Below are positions 16,958 to 25,844 of a DNA stretch of 64,000 nucleotides, piece after piece. The position numbers and the translations under genes are program-made. Positions within the stretch are counted from its first letter, which is position 1, and each line of letters begins with the position of its first letter. The notes under the pieces were generated by a model. The model did no database searches. It was not told the DNA's origin and was given only the letters and a program-made list of their open reading frames with translations. Source of the stretch: Actinophytocola sp963840275. GTDB taxonomy: Bacteria; Actinomycetota; Actinomycetes; Mycobacteriales; Pseudonocardiaceae. Location: assembly GCA_963840275.1 (NCBI GenBank), contig CAWIYK010000007.1, positions 930,001-994,000 on the forward strand, read 5' to 3'.

Positions 16958-17596
16958 GTGAGCACTTTGCCTGCACCGACGGAGAAGCCGAAGAACCCGG
17001 TCAACCGGATCCTGCCGCCCAACCCGGTGCAGGCGTTGATCGTCATCGGCTCGTTCACCGTGCTGCTGTACCTCATCGAGGTCGTCGACGCGGCCATGTC
17101 CGGTCGGCTCGACCAGTTCGGCATCCAGCCGCGCACACTCGGCGGGCTCGACGGCGTCCTGTGGGCGCCGCTGCTGCACCACGGCTGGGCGCACCTGTTC
17201 GCCAACACCCTGCCGGTGCTGGTGTTCGGGTTCCTCGCCATGTCCAACGGGATCGGCCAGTGGGTGGCGGTCACGCTGACCATCTGGCTGTTCAGCGGCC
17301 TCGGCGTGTGGCTGATCGGCGGCGAGGGGACCACCGTCGGCGCGTCCGGCATCGCGTTCGGCTGGCTCGCGTTCCTGCTGGTCCGCGGCATCTTCAACCG
17401 CGCGCTCGGACAGATCCTGGTCGCCGTGGCGCTGTTCCTCTACTGGGGCAGCACGCTGCTCGGTGTCCTGCCGGGCAACCCGGGCGTCTCGTGGCAGGGT
17501 CACCTGTTCGGCGCGATCGCCGGCGTCCTCGCCGCGTGGCTCGTCTCGGTGGCCAACCGGTCGAAGGCCAAGGACGCGCCGGCGCCCGCACTGTGA
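16958..17596 (+). CDS. Rhomboid family intramembrane serine protease
   Basis: The 212-aa protein has about six membrane segments and the rhomboid catalytic elements: HHGWAHLFANT in TM2, the serine in VGASGIAFG and the histidine in WQGHLFGAIAG. It would cut membrane proteins within the bilayer; the substrate is unknown. GTG 16958 follows gggggag. It occupies the Rv1337 position between cysM and murI. The upstream gap (16843-16957) shows no gene. Confidence 0.92.
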   Translation: MSTLPAPTEKPKNPVNRILPPNPVQALIVIGSFTVLLYLIEVVDAAMSGRLDQFGIQPRTLGGLDGVLWAPLLHHGWAHLFANTLPVLVFGFLAMSNGIGQWVAVTLTIWLFSGLGVWLIGGEGTTVGASGIAFGWLAFLLVRGIFNRALGQILVAVALFLYWGSTLLGVLPGNPGVSWQGHLFGAIAGVLAAWLVSVANRSKAKDAPAPAL

Positions 17597-18384
17597 GCGA
17601 CGCGCCCATCGGGGTCTTCGACTCCGGGGTCGGCGGGCTGACCGTCGCGCGTGCCATCGCCGACCAGCTGCCCGGCGAACGGCTGCGCTACGTCGGCGAC
17701 ACCGCCAACGGCCCGTACGGCCCGCTGCCGATCGCCGAGGTCCGCCGCCACGCGCTCGCGATCGCGGACGACCTGGTCGCCGGCGGGGTGAAAATGCTGG
17801 TCCTGGCGTGCAACACGGCGTCGGCCGCCTGCCTGCGGGACGCGCGGGAACGCTACGACATCCCGGTCGTCGAGGTGGTCGTGCCGGCCGTGCGCCGCGC
17901 GGTCGCGAGCACCCGCAGTGGCCGGGTCGGCGTCATCGGCACCGAGGGCACCATCCGCTCCCGCGCCTACGACGACGCGTTCGCCGCCGCCCCCGACATC
18001 GCGCTGACCAGCGCGCCCTGCCCCCGGTTCGTCGACTTCGTGGAGCGCGGCATCACGTCGGGCCGGCAGGTGCTCGGCCTCGCGCAGGCCTACCTGGAGC
18101 CGCTCCAGCAGGCGGACGTGGACACCGTCGTGCTCGGCTGCACGCACTACCCGCTGCTCACCGGGGTCCTGCAGATCGTCATGGGCAACGACGTGACGCT
18201 CGTGTCCAGCGCGGAGGAGACCGCCAAGGACGTCGTCCGCGTGCTCACCGAACAGGACCTGTTCGCCGAACAGGACGAGCCCCGCCACGAGTTGCTGGCG
18301 ACCGGCCCACCCGACCCCTTCGCGCGGCTGGCCAGAAGATTCCTCGGGCCGGACCTCGGCGCGTTCGCCGTCCAACAGCGCTGA
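17593..18384 (+). CDS. murI: Glutamate racemase
   Basis: The enzyme converts L- to D-glutamate for peptidoglycan precursors. The 263-aa protein contains IGVFDSGVGGLTVARA, the first catalytic cysteine in LACNTASAA and the second in LGCTHYPLL. The GTG start overlaps the rhomboid stop by 4 bases. Its place between the rhomboid gene and the Rv1339-like hydrolase matches the mycobacterial order. Confidence 0.96.
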   Translation: MSDAPIGVFDSGVGGLTVARAIADQLPGERLRYVGDTANGPYGPLPIAEVRRHALAIADDLVAGGVKMLVLACNTASAACLRDARERYDIPVVEVVVPAVRRAVASTRSGRVGVIGTEGTIRSRAYDDAFAAAPDIALTSAPCPRFVDFVERGITSGRQVLGLAQAYLEPLQQADVDTVVLGCTHYPLLTGVLQIVMGNDVTLVSSAEETAKDVVRVLTEQDLFAEQDEPRHELLATGPPDPFARLARRFLGPDLGAFAVQQR

Positions 18385-18424
18385 GCTGGCGATATTGGTC
18401 GCGTCGCTCCATTGTGTAAAGCTT

Positions 18425-19201
18425 GTGCACGTGCTGTTGACCGTGCTCGGCTGCTCAGGAAGCGCCCCCGGACCTCACGCGCCGTCGTCCGGCTACCTGC
18501 TCGAGGCGGACGGGTTCGCGCTCTGCGTCGAGCTCGGTAACGGCACTCTCGCGGAGCTGCAGGCGGTGCGGGACCCGTTCACGTTGGACGGCCTGATGTT
18601 CTCGCACCTGCACCCCGACCACTGCGCCGACTTCACCGCGCTCACCGTGCTGCGCCGCTGGCACCCGACGCCGGCGACCGACCCGTGGCGGCACCGCCTC
18701 CCGGTCTACGCGCCGAAGGAGGCGCCGTCCCGGTTCGCCGCCGCCTACGCCCCCGACCAGGCGGAACGCGCCAAGACCGACCTCACCGACGTGTACGACT
18801 TCCACGCGCTCGTGCCCGGCTCACGCGAGATCGGCCCGTTCGCCGTGACCGCGGCCGAGATGACGCACCTGTGCGAGGCGTACGGCTTCCGGTTCGAACA
18901 CGGCGGCCGGACGTTCGCCTACACCGGCGACACCGGCGTGTGCGCGGCGCTCGACGAGCTCGTCGACGGCGTGGACACCCTGCTCGGCGAGGCGTCCTGG
19001 ACCCACGCCGACCACCGCCCGAAGGGCGTGCACCTGTCCGGTCGTGAGCTGGGGGAGCTGGCCGCCCGCGCGGACGTCGGCCGGCTGCTGATCACCCACG
19101 TGACGCCGTGGACCGACGCGAACGCCGTGCTCGCCGAGGCGAAGGGCGCCTACTCCGGCGACGTCGCCCTGGTCGTCAAGGGCGCGAAGTACGACCTCTG
19201 A
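18425..19201 (+). CDS. Metallo-beta-lactamase fold hydrolase, Rv1339-like
   Basis: The 258-aa protein carries the metal motif SHLHPDHCADF, a conserved TYTGDTG-type segment (FAYTGDTGVC) and a later His in LLITHVTPW, all typical of the RNase Z/Rv1339 branch. Rv1339 of M. tuberculosis has been reported to act as a cAMP phosphodiesterase, which makes that activity plausible but untested here. The start is uncertain: GTG 18425 or GTG 18431. The 3' end overlaps a convergent gene by about 50 bases. In other actinobacteria rph normally follows directly, but here a 5.8-kb stretch intervenes. Confidence 0.87.
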   Translation: MHVLLTVLGCSGSAPGPHAPSSGYLLEADGFALCVELGNGTLAELQAVRDPFTLDGLMFSHLHPDHCADFTALTVLRRWHPTPATDPWRHRLPVYAPKEAPSRFAAAYAPDQAERAKTDLTDVYDFHALVPGSREIGPFAVTAAEMTHLCEAYGFRFEHGGRTFAYTGDTGVCAALDELVDGVDTLLGEASWTHADHRPKGVHLSGRELGELAARADVGRLLITHVTPWTDANAVLAEAKGAYSGDVALVVKGAKYDL

Positions 19202-19602
19202 CGCGCCGCCTCGACGTCGAGGCGGTCCTTCTCGCGACCGGACCTGGCCTTCTCCCGCAGCACGTCGCCCACCCGGACGAACGGGACGCCGTCGATGACC
19301 TCGGCCGCGTCGATCAGCCCGTCGAGGTCGACCGCGGTCGGCCACTCGTCGAAGACCTCGATCGGCGCGCTCGGATGCCGCACCACCCGCCCGTGGCCGG
19401 ACGGCGCCGCCTCCACCGGCAGCAGCCGCCCCCGCCGCGACAGCTCCAGCGCACGCGCCCACGCGGCTCCGCGCGCGATGACGTCGAGATCGCGCAGCGA
19501 CGTCTTGAGGCCCTTCATGTACAGCGGCGCGCTGCCGAACACCGCGTGGTCGCGGATGTCCAGCGCCAGTCCGAGAAGCACATCGAGCAGTGGGTCCTTC
19601 AT
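19150..19602 (-). CDS. Nucleotidyltransferase-like protein
   Basis: The 150-aa protein has the pattern GSAPLYMKGL followed by DLDVIARG, resembling the GS...DxD entry of minimal nucleotidyltransferases, then a conserved VPFVRVGDVLREKARSGREKD end. The second Asp motif is weak, so activity is uncertain. ATG 19602 lies 25 bases before the convergent-side ligase stop. The 3' end overlaps the metallo-hydrolase gene on the opposite strand. No toxin partner is visible. Confidence 0.6.
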   Translation of the reverse strand: MKDPLLDVLLGLALDIRDHAVFGSAPLYMKGLKTSLRDLDVIARGAAWARALELSRRGRLLPVEAAPSGHGRVVRHPSAPIEVFDEWPTAVDLDGLIDAAEVIDGVPFVRVGDVLREKARSGREKDRLDVEAARQRSYFAPLTTRATSPE

Positions 19603-19627
19603 GCCGCGCCCAGGATAGGCGCGCGGG

Positions 19628-21166
19628 TCACCCGACCGCGGCCAGCAGCTGGGTGCGCACCGCCGTCTTGAGCACCTTGCCGATCTTCGAGCGCGGCAGG
19701 TCCGGCCACACCTCCACCTGCTTGGGCGACTTGACCGAACCGAGGCGCTCCTTGACGAACGCACGCAGCTCGCCGTCCGCGAGCAGCTGCCCCTCGTGCA
19801 GCTCGACCACCGCGGTGACCCGCTCGCCCCACCTGTCGTCCGGCAGCCCGACCACAGCGCAGTCGCGGACCGCCGGGTGCGCCATCACGGCCTGCTCGAC
19901 CTCGGCGGAGTACACGTTGAACCCACCCGTGATGATCATGTCCTTGGCACGGTCCACGATGAACAGGTTGCTGTCCTCGTCGAGGTAGCCGATGTCGCCG
20001 GTGTGGTGCCAGCCATGTCGGGACACCGCCATGGTGGCGGCCGGGTTCCGGTAGTAGCCGGCCATCACGAGCGAGCCGCGGATGACGATCTCGCCGCGCA
20101 CGCGGGGCCCGAGCAGCGTGCCGGCCTCGTCCATGATCGCGACGGTCACCAGCGGCGACGGGCGGCCCGCCGACGAGAACCGCTCGTGCGCGAGCGTCCC
20201 GTCGGCGTGCACGTGGTCGCGCGGCGACATCGTCGAGATCATCATCGGCGCCTCGGTCTGGCCGAACAGCTGCCCGAGCACCGGCCCGAGCCTGGTCACC
20301 GCGTCGGCGAGCCGGGCGGCCGACATCGGCGCCGCGCCGTACCAGAGGCACTGCAGCGAGCTGGTGTCCGCCGCGTCCAGCGCGGGGTGGTCGAGCAGCC
20401 GGTAGACCAGTGTCGGCGGCAGGAACGTGTGCGTGACGCGGTGGCACTCGACGTGTGAGATGAAGTCGCCGACGTCCGGTTTCGGCATCACCACGATCTC
20501 GCCGCCGAGGGTCAGGACGGGGAAGCACAGCACGCCGGCCGCGTGGGTCAGCGGCGCGAGCGCGAGGTAGGTCGGCCGGCCGTCGAACGGGTAGCTCATC
20601 AGCGTGATCGCGGTCATCGCCTCGAGGTTGCGCCCGGTCAGCTGCACACCCTTCGGTGTGCCGGTGGTGCCGCCGGTGCCCGCGATCATGGCTACGTCGT
20701 CGACGGGCGCGGCCTCCCACGGCTCGGTCGACAATCCGGCGAGCCACCGCGCGAACGGCACCGCGCCCGCCACGTCGCCGTCGAGGCACACGTACGTCGT
20801 GACCTCGGGCAGCTCCGGCCGGATCCGCTCGACCAGCGGCGCGAACGAGGCCTGGAACAGCAGGCACGTGCAGTCGAGGAGGTTGAGCAGATCCCGGTTC
20901 TCGGCCGCCTCGTTGCGCGGGTTGACCGGACACCAGACCGCGCCGGCCCGCGCGATGCCGAACACGCAGGAGAACGACACGGGGTCGTTCGCCGACAGGA
21001 TCGCGACCTTGTCGCCCGGCCGCACGCCCGAGCGGGCGAGGGCCTGCCCCACCTGCCAGGACGCCAGCTGGACGTCGGCGTAGGACAGCGACCGGCCGTC
21101 CATGGTCAGACAGGGCGCCGCCGCGCCGAGCGACGCGCCCTTGTCGAGGTAATCGGTCAGCCGCAC
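19628..21166 (-). CDS. AMP-dependent acyl-CoA synthetase/ligase
   Basis: This 512-aa ANL-superfamily enzyme activates a carboxylic acid to an acyl-CoA through an acyl-AMP. It shows the P-loop AGTGGTTGTPKGV, the core LFGQTEAPMMIS, the adenylate-contacting HHTGDIGYLDED and hinge GGFNVYSAEVE, and a C-terminal catalytic Lys region (VKSPKQVEVW...KIGKVLK). The substrate is unknown. It is the third gene of a unit with an SDR and a DUF5938 protein, divergent from a TetR gene, so a regulated lipid or aromatic-acid catabolic module is likely. Confidence 0.9.
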   Translation of the reverse strand: MRLTDYLDKGASLGAAAPCLTMDGRSLSYADVQLASWQVGQALARSGVRPGDKVAILSANDPVSFSCVFGIARAGAVWCPVNPRNEAAENRDLLNLLDCTCLLFQASFAPLVERIRPELPEVTTYVCLDGDVAGAVPFARWLAGLSTEPWEAAPVDDVAMIAGTGGTTGTPKGVQLTGRNLEAMTAITLMSYPFDGRPTYLALAPLTHAAGVLCFPVLTLGGEIVVMPKPDVGDFISHVECHRVTHTFLPPTLVYRLLDHPALDAADTSSLQCLWYGAAPMSAARLADAVTRLGPVLGQLFGQTEAPMMISTMSPRDHVHADGTLAHERFSSAGRPSPLVTVAIMDEAGTLLGPRVRGEIVIRGSLVMAGYYRNPAATMAVSRHGWHHTGDIGYLDEDSNLFIVDRAKDMIITGGFNVYSAEVEQAVMAHPAVRDCAVVGLPDDRWGERVTAVVELHEGQLLADGELRAFVKERLGSVKSPKQVEVWPDLPRSKIGKVLKTAVRTQLLAAVG

Positions 21167-21199
21167 GGCGTCTTCCTCGGGGTGGTGGGGTGGCCGCCC

Positions 21200-22318
21200 T
21201 CAGTGGCGGACGGTCAGCTCGGGCTCCAGCACCAGCCCGAAGCTCCGCAGCGCGCCGAGCAGCTCGCGGTGCCCGAACGCCTGGCACGCCGACGCCAGCC
21301 CGACCCGCTTCGGCGCCTGCTGCAGCAGCGAGTACGCCGCGTACGCCTGCAGCAGCCCGGTCTGCTTGTAGTTGGAGTTCCCGTGGATGACGCAGTGCGC
21401 CCGTCCCAGCGGCCCCGAGGCGTGCACCGAGTCGAGCGACGTGTTGATCCTCGGGTTCTCCCTCGGCGGCATGCCCGCCTGCACCGACGCCGCGACCTCG
21501 GCGAGCGCGGCCTGCTGCTGCTCGGGCGGCAGCGGCTTGATCTTCTCCTCGACCATCTTCACGGTCTCGACCACGCCCTCCATCACCGTGCGGTCGAACA
21601 CCCCGCCGGCGACCTTGCACGTGGCGACGCGCGGGTCGTTCTTGAACCACACCGGGTGGCTGGTCCCGCCCCACGGCAGCGCGAGCGCGGTCTGGTGCTG
21701 GCCGGGCACGTTCACCTCGAAGGTGGTGTGCGGGTCCCAGCGCCGGTACTCGTTCTCCTCGAGGTAGTGCCAGTCCGCGGTGAGGATGGTGAAGATCGTC
21801 TGCGTGGACGCGTAGGTCGGGAAACCCTTCCACAGCACGAGAATGTCGAGGGTGTCGAGGCCGGGCGTCTCGAGGCAGAGGTTCGCCGCGATCTCGCCGG
21901 TGGTGTACATCTGCGCGACGCCCGGCGACAGCAGCAGCCCGCGCTCCGCGTACCCCTCGCCCCACCGGACCTGCGCGTCGAGCAGCCAGTCCTGCTCGCC
22001 GGTGGTGTCGAGGTAGTGGCAGCCGGCGTCCAGCGCGGCCTGCACGACGTCCGGCCCGTGCTTGATGAACGGGCCGACCATGTTCGACACGACCTTGGCG
22101 CCGCGGAACAGCTCGGTCAGCGGGCCGACCGAGTGCTCGACCTCGACGACCTCGTGGTCGACCGTCTCGATGCCGGGGACCTTGTCGAGCACCTCCTGGA
22201 TGCGCGCCTTGTCCCGGCCGGCCGCGACGAACGGGACGTTCAGCTCGCGCAGGTACTCGCAGACGAGCCGTCCGGTGTAGCCGGAGGCGCCGTAGACGAC
22301 GACGGGCTTCTGTGCCAT
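21200..22318 (-). CDS. Saccharopine dehydrogenase-like NADP-binding protein (DUF5938)
   Basis: The 372-aa protein opens with a Rossmann motif, VVVYGASGYTGRLVCEYL, as in saccharopine dehydrogenase-type enoyl reductases. SNMVGPFIKHG and YLDTTGEQDW are further family marks, and the C-terminal half fits DUF5938. It probably reduces or oxidises a lipid-like substrate, which is inferred. It lies 1 base after the SDR gene and 33 before the acyl-CoA ligase on the same strand. Confidence 0.85.
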   Translation of the reverse strand: MAQKPVVVYGASGYTGRLVCEYLRELNVPFVAAGRDKARIQEVLDKVPGIETVDHEVVEVEHSVGPLTELFRGAKVVSNMVGPFIKHGPDVVQAALDAGCHYLDTTGEQDWLLDAQVRWGEGYAERGLLLSPGVAQMYTTGEIAANLCLETPGLDTLDILVLWKGFPTYASTQTIFTILTADWHYLEENEYRRWDPHTTFEVNVPGQHQTALALPWGGTSHPVWFKNDPRVATCKVAGGVFDRTVMEGVVETVKMVEEKIKPLPPEQQQAALAEVAASVQAGMPPRENPRINTSLDSVHASGPLGRAHCVIHGNSNYKQTGLLQAYAAYSLLQQAPKRVGLASACQAFGHRELLGALRSFGLVLEPELTVRH

Positions 22319-22319
22319 G

Positions 22320-23108
22320 TCACATCCCCATTCCGCCGTCGACCGGCAGACCCGCGCCGGTGACGAACCTGGCCGCGTCGGAGGCGAGGAACACGACCGC
22401 GTCGGCCATGTCCGCGACCTCGCCGAGCCGGCCGAGCGGGGTCAGCGCGATCACGTCGCCGACCGCGGCCTCCGGGGTCGGCCACAGGCCGAGCTCGGCC
22501 ATGTCGGCCGCGAGCTTGGCGCCCATCGCGGTCGGCACCAGGCCGGGGTAGACGCAGTTCACGCGCACGCCGTAGCCGAACCGGCCCGACTCGGCCGCCG
22601 CGACCCTGGTCAGCCGGTCCACCGCGGACTTGGTCGCCGAGTAGCCGGCGATGCCGGGGAAGGCGATGGTCGCGGCCACCGACGACACGTTGACCACGGC
22701 GCCGCCGGCGCCCGCGATCCCGCCGGGCCGCATCGCGCGGAAGGCGTGCTTGATGCCCAGCGCGGTGCCGAGGACGTTCACGTCGAGCATCGTGCGCACG
22801 TCGGCCGGGTCGAGGTCCGCGATGAGACCGGAGAGCTCGACGCCCGCGTTGTTGACCACGATGTCCAGCCCGCCGAACTCGTGGACCACCGCCTCGGTCG
22901 CCGTCGCCCATCCGTAGTCGTCGGTGACGTCCAGCGGCACGAACACGCCGTCCAGCTCGTCGGCGGTCGCCTTGCCGGCGTCGTGCTGGATGTCACCGAT
23001 CGCGACGGTCGCGCCCGCCTTCCGCAGCGCGTTCGCCATGCCGGCGCCCAACCCCTGCGCACCGCCCGTCACCAAGGCTCTTCTTCCGGTCAGGTCGAAC
23101 ACGGTCAT
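22320..23108 (-). CDS. Short-chain dehydrogenase/reductase (SDR)
   Basis: This is a 262-aa classical SDR. It has the cofactor motif VTGGAQGLGAGMA, DVTDD for adenine contact, the structural NNAG, catalytic Ser in NVSSVAA and the YxxxK in YSATKSAVDRL. The likely cofactor is NAD because an Asp ends the second strand (IGDIQHD). ATG 23108 is the first gene after the divergent operator at 23159-23196. The three genes form one transcription unit. Confidence 0.93.
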   Translation of the reverse strand: MTVFDLTGRRALVTGGAQGLGAGMANALRKAGATVAIGDIQHDAGKATADELDGVFVPLDVTDDYGWATATEAVVHEFGGLDIVVNNAGVELSGLIADLDPADVRTMLDVNVLGTALGIKHAFRAMRPGGIAGAGGAVVNVSSVAATIAFPGIAGYSATKSAVDRLTRVAAAESGRFGYGVRVNCVYPGLVPTAMGAKLAADMAELGLWPTPEAAVGDVIALTPLGRLGEVADMADAVVFLASDAARFVTGAGLPVDGGMGM

Positions 23109-23158
23109 GGGTCTCCTCCTCGAGACGGCGCACGGCGTGCTGCTGAGGGTAGTTGAGT

Positions 23159-23196
23159 CTTGACAGTCGTCAAGAGTTTCTTGGACGACTGTCAAG
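23159..23196. promoter_or_regulatory. Likely TetR operator in the SDR/TetR divergent promoter region
   Basis: A perfect 13-bp inverted repeat, CTTGACAGTCGTC (23159-23171) and GACGACTGTCAAG (23184-23196), lies between the divergent SDR and TetR genes. The left half also looks like its own palindrome (TTGACagtcGTCAA). TAGAAT at 23214-23219 fits a -10 for the TetR gene with TGTCAA 18 bp upstream, so bound repressor would cover that promoter. The role is inferred from position and symmetry. Confidence 0.7.
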
Positions 23197-23269
23197 TTAT
23201 TCACCCGTGCCGATAGAATGACCTTGGCTCGCAGAGCGCGGGTGGGGAGTCAGAGGCGAAGGACGGCCC

Positions 23270-23902
23270 GTGTCCGAGGTCGCTGAGCACAAGCAGGACC
23301 GGATTTCCCGCAGGCAGGTCGACAAGTTCGCGGAGCGGCGCAGCCAGCTCGCCGCGTCCGCGCTGCTCACCCTGTCGGAGCTGGGCTATGCCCGGACGAG
23401 CCTGCGCGAGATCGCGCAGAACTCCGACTTCTCCCACGGCGTGCTGCACTACTACTTCCGCGACAAGGTCGACCTGATCACCTTCTGCGTGCGGCAGTAC
23501 AAGGCCGAGTGCGTGACCCGCTACGACCAGGTCGTGGCCACCTCCGAGACGGCCGACGAGCTGCGTGCCGGGTTCGGCAAGGCCATGGTCGACACGCTCC
23601 GCGAGGACGCGACCATGCACCGCCTCTGGTACGACCTGCGCAACCAGAGCCTGTTCGAGGAGTCCTTCCGCGACGACGTGCTGCAGATCGACCAGAGCCT
23701 CGAGCGGATGATCTGGCGGATCGTCACCACCTACGTGGAGCTGGCCGGGCTAACGCTCGCCGTGCCGTCCCGCCTGGCATACGCGTTGTTCGACGGCGTG
23801 TTCCAGCAGGCGCTGCTGCGGCATCTGGCCGGCGACGAGACCGCGTCCGCCGAGCTGCCCGACCAGCTCGCGATCGTGCTCGACGGGCTCCTCACCCACT
23901 GA
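23270..23902 (+). CDS. TetR/AcrR family transcriptional regulator
   Basis: The 210-aa protein has an N-terminal TetR helix-turn-helix (residues 25-70; LSELGYARTSLREIAQNSDF, then HGVLHYYFRDKVDLI) and a helical ligand domain. It is divergent from the SDR/DUF5938/acyl-CoA ligase unit with a strong inverted repeat between them, so it most likely represses that unit and itself. The inducer might be the CoA ester or acid handled by the unit. Its 3' end overlaps the convergent membrane-protein frame by 153 bases. Confidence 0.9.
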   Translation: MSEVAEHKQDRISRRQVDKFAERRSQLAASALLTLSELGYARTSLREIAQNSDFSHGVLHYYFRDKVDLITFCVRQYKAECVTRYDQVVATSETADELRAGFGKAMVDTLREDATMHRLWYDLRNQSLFEESFRDDVLQIDQSLERMIWRIVTTYVELAGLTLAVPSRLAYALFDGVFQQALLRHLAGDETASAELPDQLAIVLDGLLTH

Positions 23903-24934
23903 CGGCGGCCGCCGCAGCCCCAGCCAGCACAGCAGGCCGACCGGGATGATCAGCCAGCACGACAGCAGCCGGTAGACCAGCACCGTCGCGGCCGCCGCGC
24001 CGTCGCCGGCGCCCGCCGAGACCAGGCCGGCGAGCAGGCTGACCTCGATCACGCCGATGCCGCCGGGGGTGAGCGGGATCTGCCGGACGATCTGCACGGT
24101 CAGGTACACCGCGCCGAGCTGCGCGAGGCTGACCGGCAGGTGGAAGGCCCGCGCCGCGGCGTACAGGCACAGCAGGTCGGTGAGCCAGTTCGTCACGGCC
24201 GCGGCGAGCGCGAGCCCCCAGTGGCGGCCGTCGACCTCGCGGGAGCTGGTGACCGCGTCGGTCAGCGGCGCGAGCAGCGCGGCCAGCCGTGGCCAGCGCG
24301 CGGCGAGCGGGTGGTGCGCACGCGGGTGGCGCGGGTGGATGTGCCAGGTCGACTGCCAGGCGAACAGGCCGACGAAAGCGATGAGCGCCAACGTGAGCAC
24401 GACCGAGACGCGGGTCGAGCCCGGTTCGTCGTGCCACGCGTCGCCGAGGTGGACGGCGGCCGCCGCGAGCGCGCCGGTCGCGTAGAGCAGGGCCAGCGCC
24501 GCGGCCGAGAGCAGTCCGGACAGCACCATGACGGTCGCCGCCGTCCGCCTGCTGGCGCCGCCGACCCGGAACTGGCGGAACGCGTAGGCGGCGGAGATCG
24601 CCGTGCCGGCGGGCAGGCTGATGGCGATCGCGGAGCGGCTGTAGGCGAGTGCCAGCGCGCGGTGTCGCGGCATGCGCACGCCGAACGCGGTGAGCAGCCT
24701 GCGCTGCTGGCGGGCGAACATCCCCATCGAGACGAGCTCCGCGCCCGCCGCGACCGCGAACCAGCCGGTGTCGGCGCCGAGGATCGCGTCGATGACCGCT
24801 GTGCCGCTCGGCAACCTGCCGCGCAGCGAGACGGCGGCGACGATCAGGAGTGCGAGCACCAGAGCTGCTTTTACCGTGGCGACGAGCACGGGATGCCGGT
24901 GTCGCGCCTCCGGCTTGGTGTCCCCCTCGGACAT
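23750..24934 (-). CDS. Lysylphosphatidylglycerol synthase/flippase-like membrane protein (UPF0104)
   Basis: The 394-aa protein has about eight membrane segments and the family marks RSAIAISLPAGTAISAAYAFRQ and QIPLTPGGIGVIEVSL, as in the MprF flippase-type (UPF0104) domain without a synthase domain. It would move or sense lipids; the substrate is unknown. The hydrophobic part ends around residue 345, then a 50-residue hydrophilic tail runs antisense through the TetR gene. That overlap is unusual, and the true stop may be earlier if a base error exists near 23900. The start chosen is ATG 24934. Confidence 0.82.
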   Translation of the reverse strand: MSEGDTKPEARHRHPVLVATVKAALVLALLIVAAVSLRGRLPSGTAVIDAILGADTGWFAVAAGAELVSMGMFARQQRRLLTAFGVRMPRHRALALAYSRSAIAISLPAGTAISAAYAFRQFRVGGASRRTAATVMVLSGLLSAAALALLYATGALAAAAVHLGDAWHDEPGSTRVSVVLTLALIAFVGLFAWQSTWHIHPRHPRAHHPLAARWPRLAALLAPLTDAVTSSREVDGRHWGLALAAAVTNWLTDLLCLYAAARAFHLPVSLAQLGAVYLTVQIVRQIPLTPGGIGVIEVSLLAGLVSAGAGDGAAAATVLVYRLLSCWLIIPVGLLCWLGLRRPPSVGEEPVEHDRELVGQLGGRGLVAGQMPQQRLLEHAVEQRVCQAGRHGER

Positions 24935-25070
24935 GGCCGCCTCCGATTTCAACCTACGATGAATGTCCTCCGCGCCGGCCGTCCGGTCAATCCTGTTGCG
25001 ACCCGGAAGGGGATGAGGTGCGACACAGTGCGGGTCTGGGCCGGTTTTCCGCACGTCGTAGGGTCTTCCT

Positions 25071-25844
25071 GTGGCACGAACCGATGGCAGGAACGACGAC
25101 CAGCTCAGGGACATCAAGCTCACCCGCGGTTTTCAGGTCTGGCCGGCCGGCTCTGTGCTGGTCGAGTTCGGTATGACCAGGGTGCTGTGCGCGGCGAGCG
25201 TGACCGAGGGGGTGCCCAGGTGGCGCAAGGGCTCCGGGCTCGGCTGGGTCACCGCCGAGTACGCGATGCTGCCCTCCGCGACCAACACCAGAGGTGACCG
25301 CGAGTCGGTGAAGGGCCGGATCGGTGGGCGCACCCACGAGATCAGCAGGCTCATCGGCCGTTCGCTCCGCGCGTGCATCGACCTCGCGGCGCTGGGCGAG
25401 AACACGATCGTCATCGACTGCGACGTCATCCAGGCCGACGGCGGCACCCGCACCGCGGCCATCACCGGTGCCTACGTCGCGCTCGCCGACGCCATCACCT
25501 GGCTCGGCGCCGCAGGCCGGCTCGCCGACCCGCAGCCGCTGTCGTGCGCGGTGCAGGCGGTCAGCGTCGGCGTGGTCGACGGCCGGGTCCGCCTGGACCT
25601 GCCGTACGAGGAGGACGCGAGGGCCGAGGTCGACATGAACGTCGTCGCCACCGACGCGGGCACCATCATCGAGGTCCAGGGCACCGGCGAGGGCGCGACG
25701 TTCACCCGCTCCACCCTCGACCGCATGCTCGACCTGGCGCTGGCCGGCTGCGCGGAGATCAACGCCCTCCAGACGGCCGTCCTCGCCGAGCCCTACCCCG
25801 GCACACTGCCGGAACCCAAGCCCGCGAAGGCGGTCCGGTCGTGA
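25071..25844 (+). CDS. rph: Ribonuclease PH
   Basis: This phosphorolytic exoribonuclease trims tRNA 3' ends. The 257-aa protein has the family segments TRGFQVWPAGSVLVEFG, GLGWVTAEYAMLPSATNTR, the substrate-binding GRTHEISRLIGRSLRA and DCDVIQADGGTRTAAITG. The rdgB start overlaps the stop by 4 bases. It restores the conserved actinobacterial order after the 5.8-kb interruption. Confidence 0.97.
   Translation: MARTDGRNDDQLRDIKLTRGFQVWPAGSVLVEFGMTRVLCAASVTEGVPRWRKGSGLGWVTAEYAMLPSATNTRGDRESVKGRIGGRTHEISRLIGRSLRACIDLAALGENTIVIDCDVIQADGGTRTAAITGAYVALADAITWLGAAGRLADPQPLSCAVQAVSVGVVDGRVRLDLPYEEDARAEVDMNVVATDAGTIIEVQGTGEGATFTRSTLDRMLDLALAGCAEINALQTAVLAEPYPGTLPEPKPAKAVRS

Noticed and set aside
14221..17397. 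1058-codon antisense frame across cysO to the rhomboid gene
   Set aside because: It covers several well-supported genes on the other strand, has no motif, and changes character at each gene boundary.
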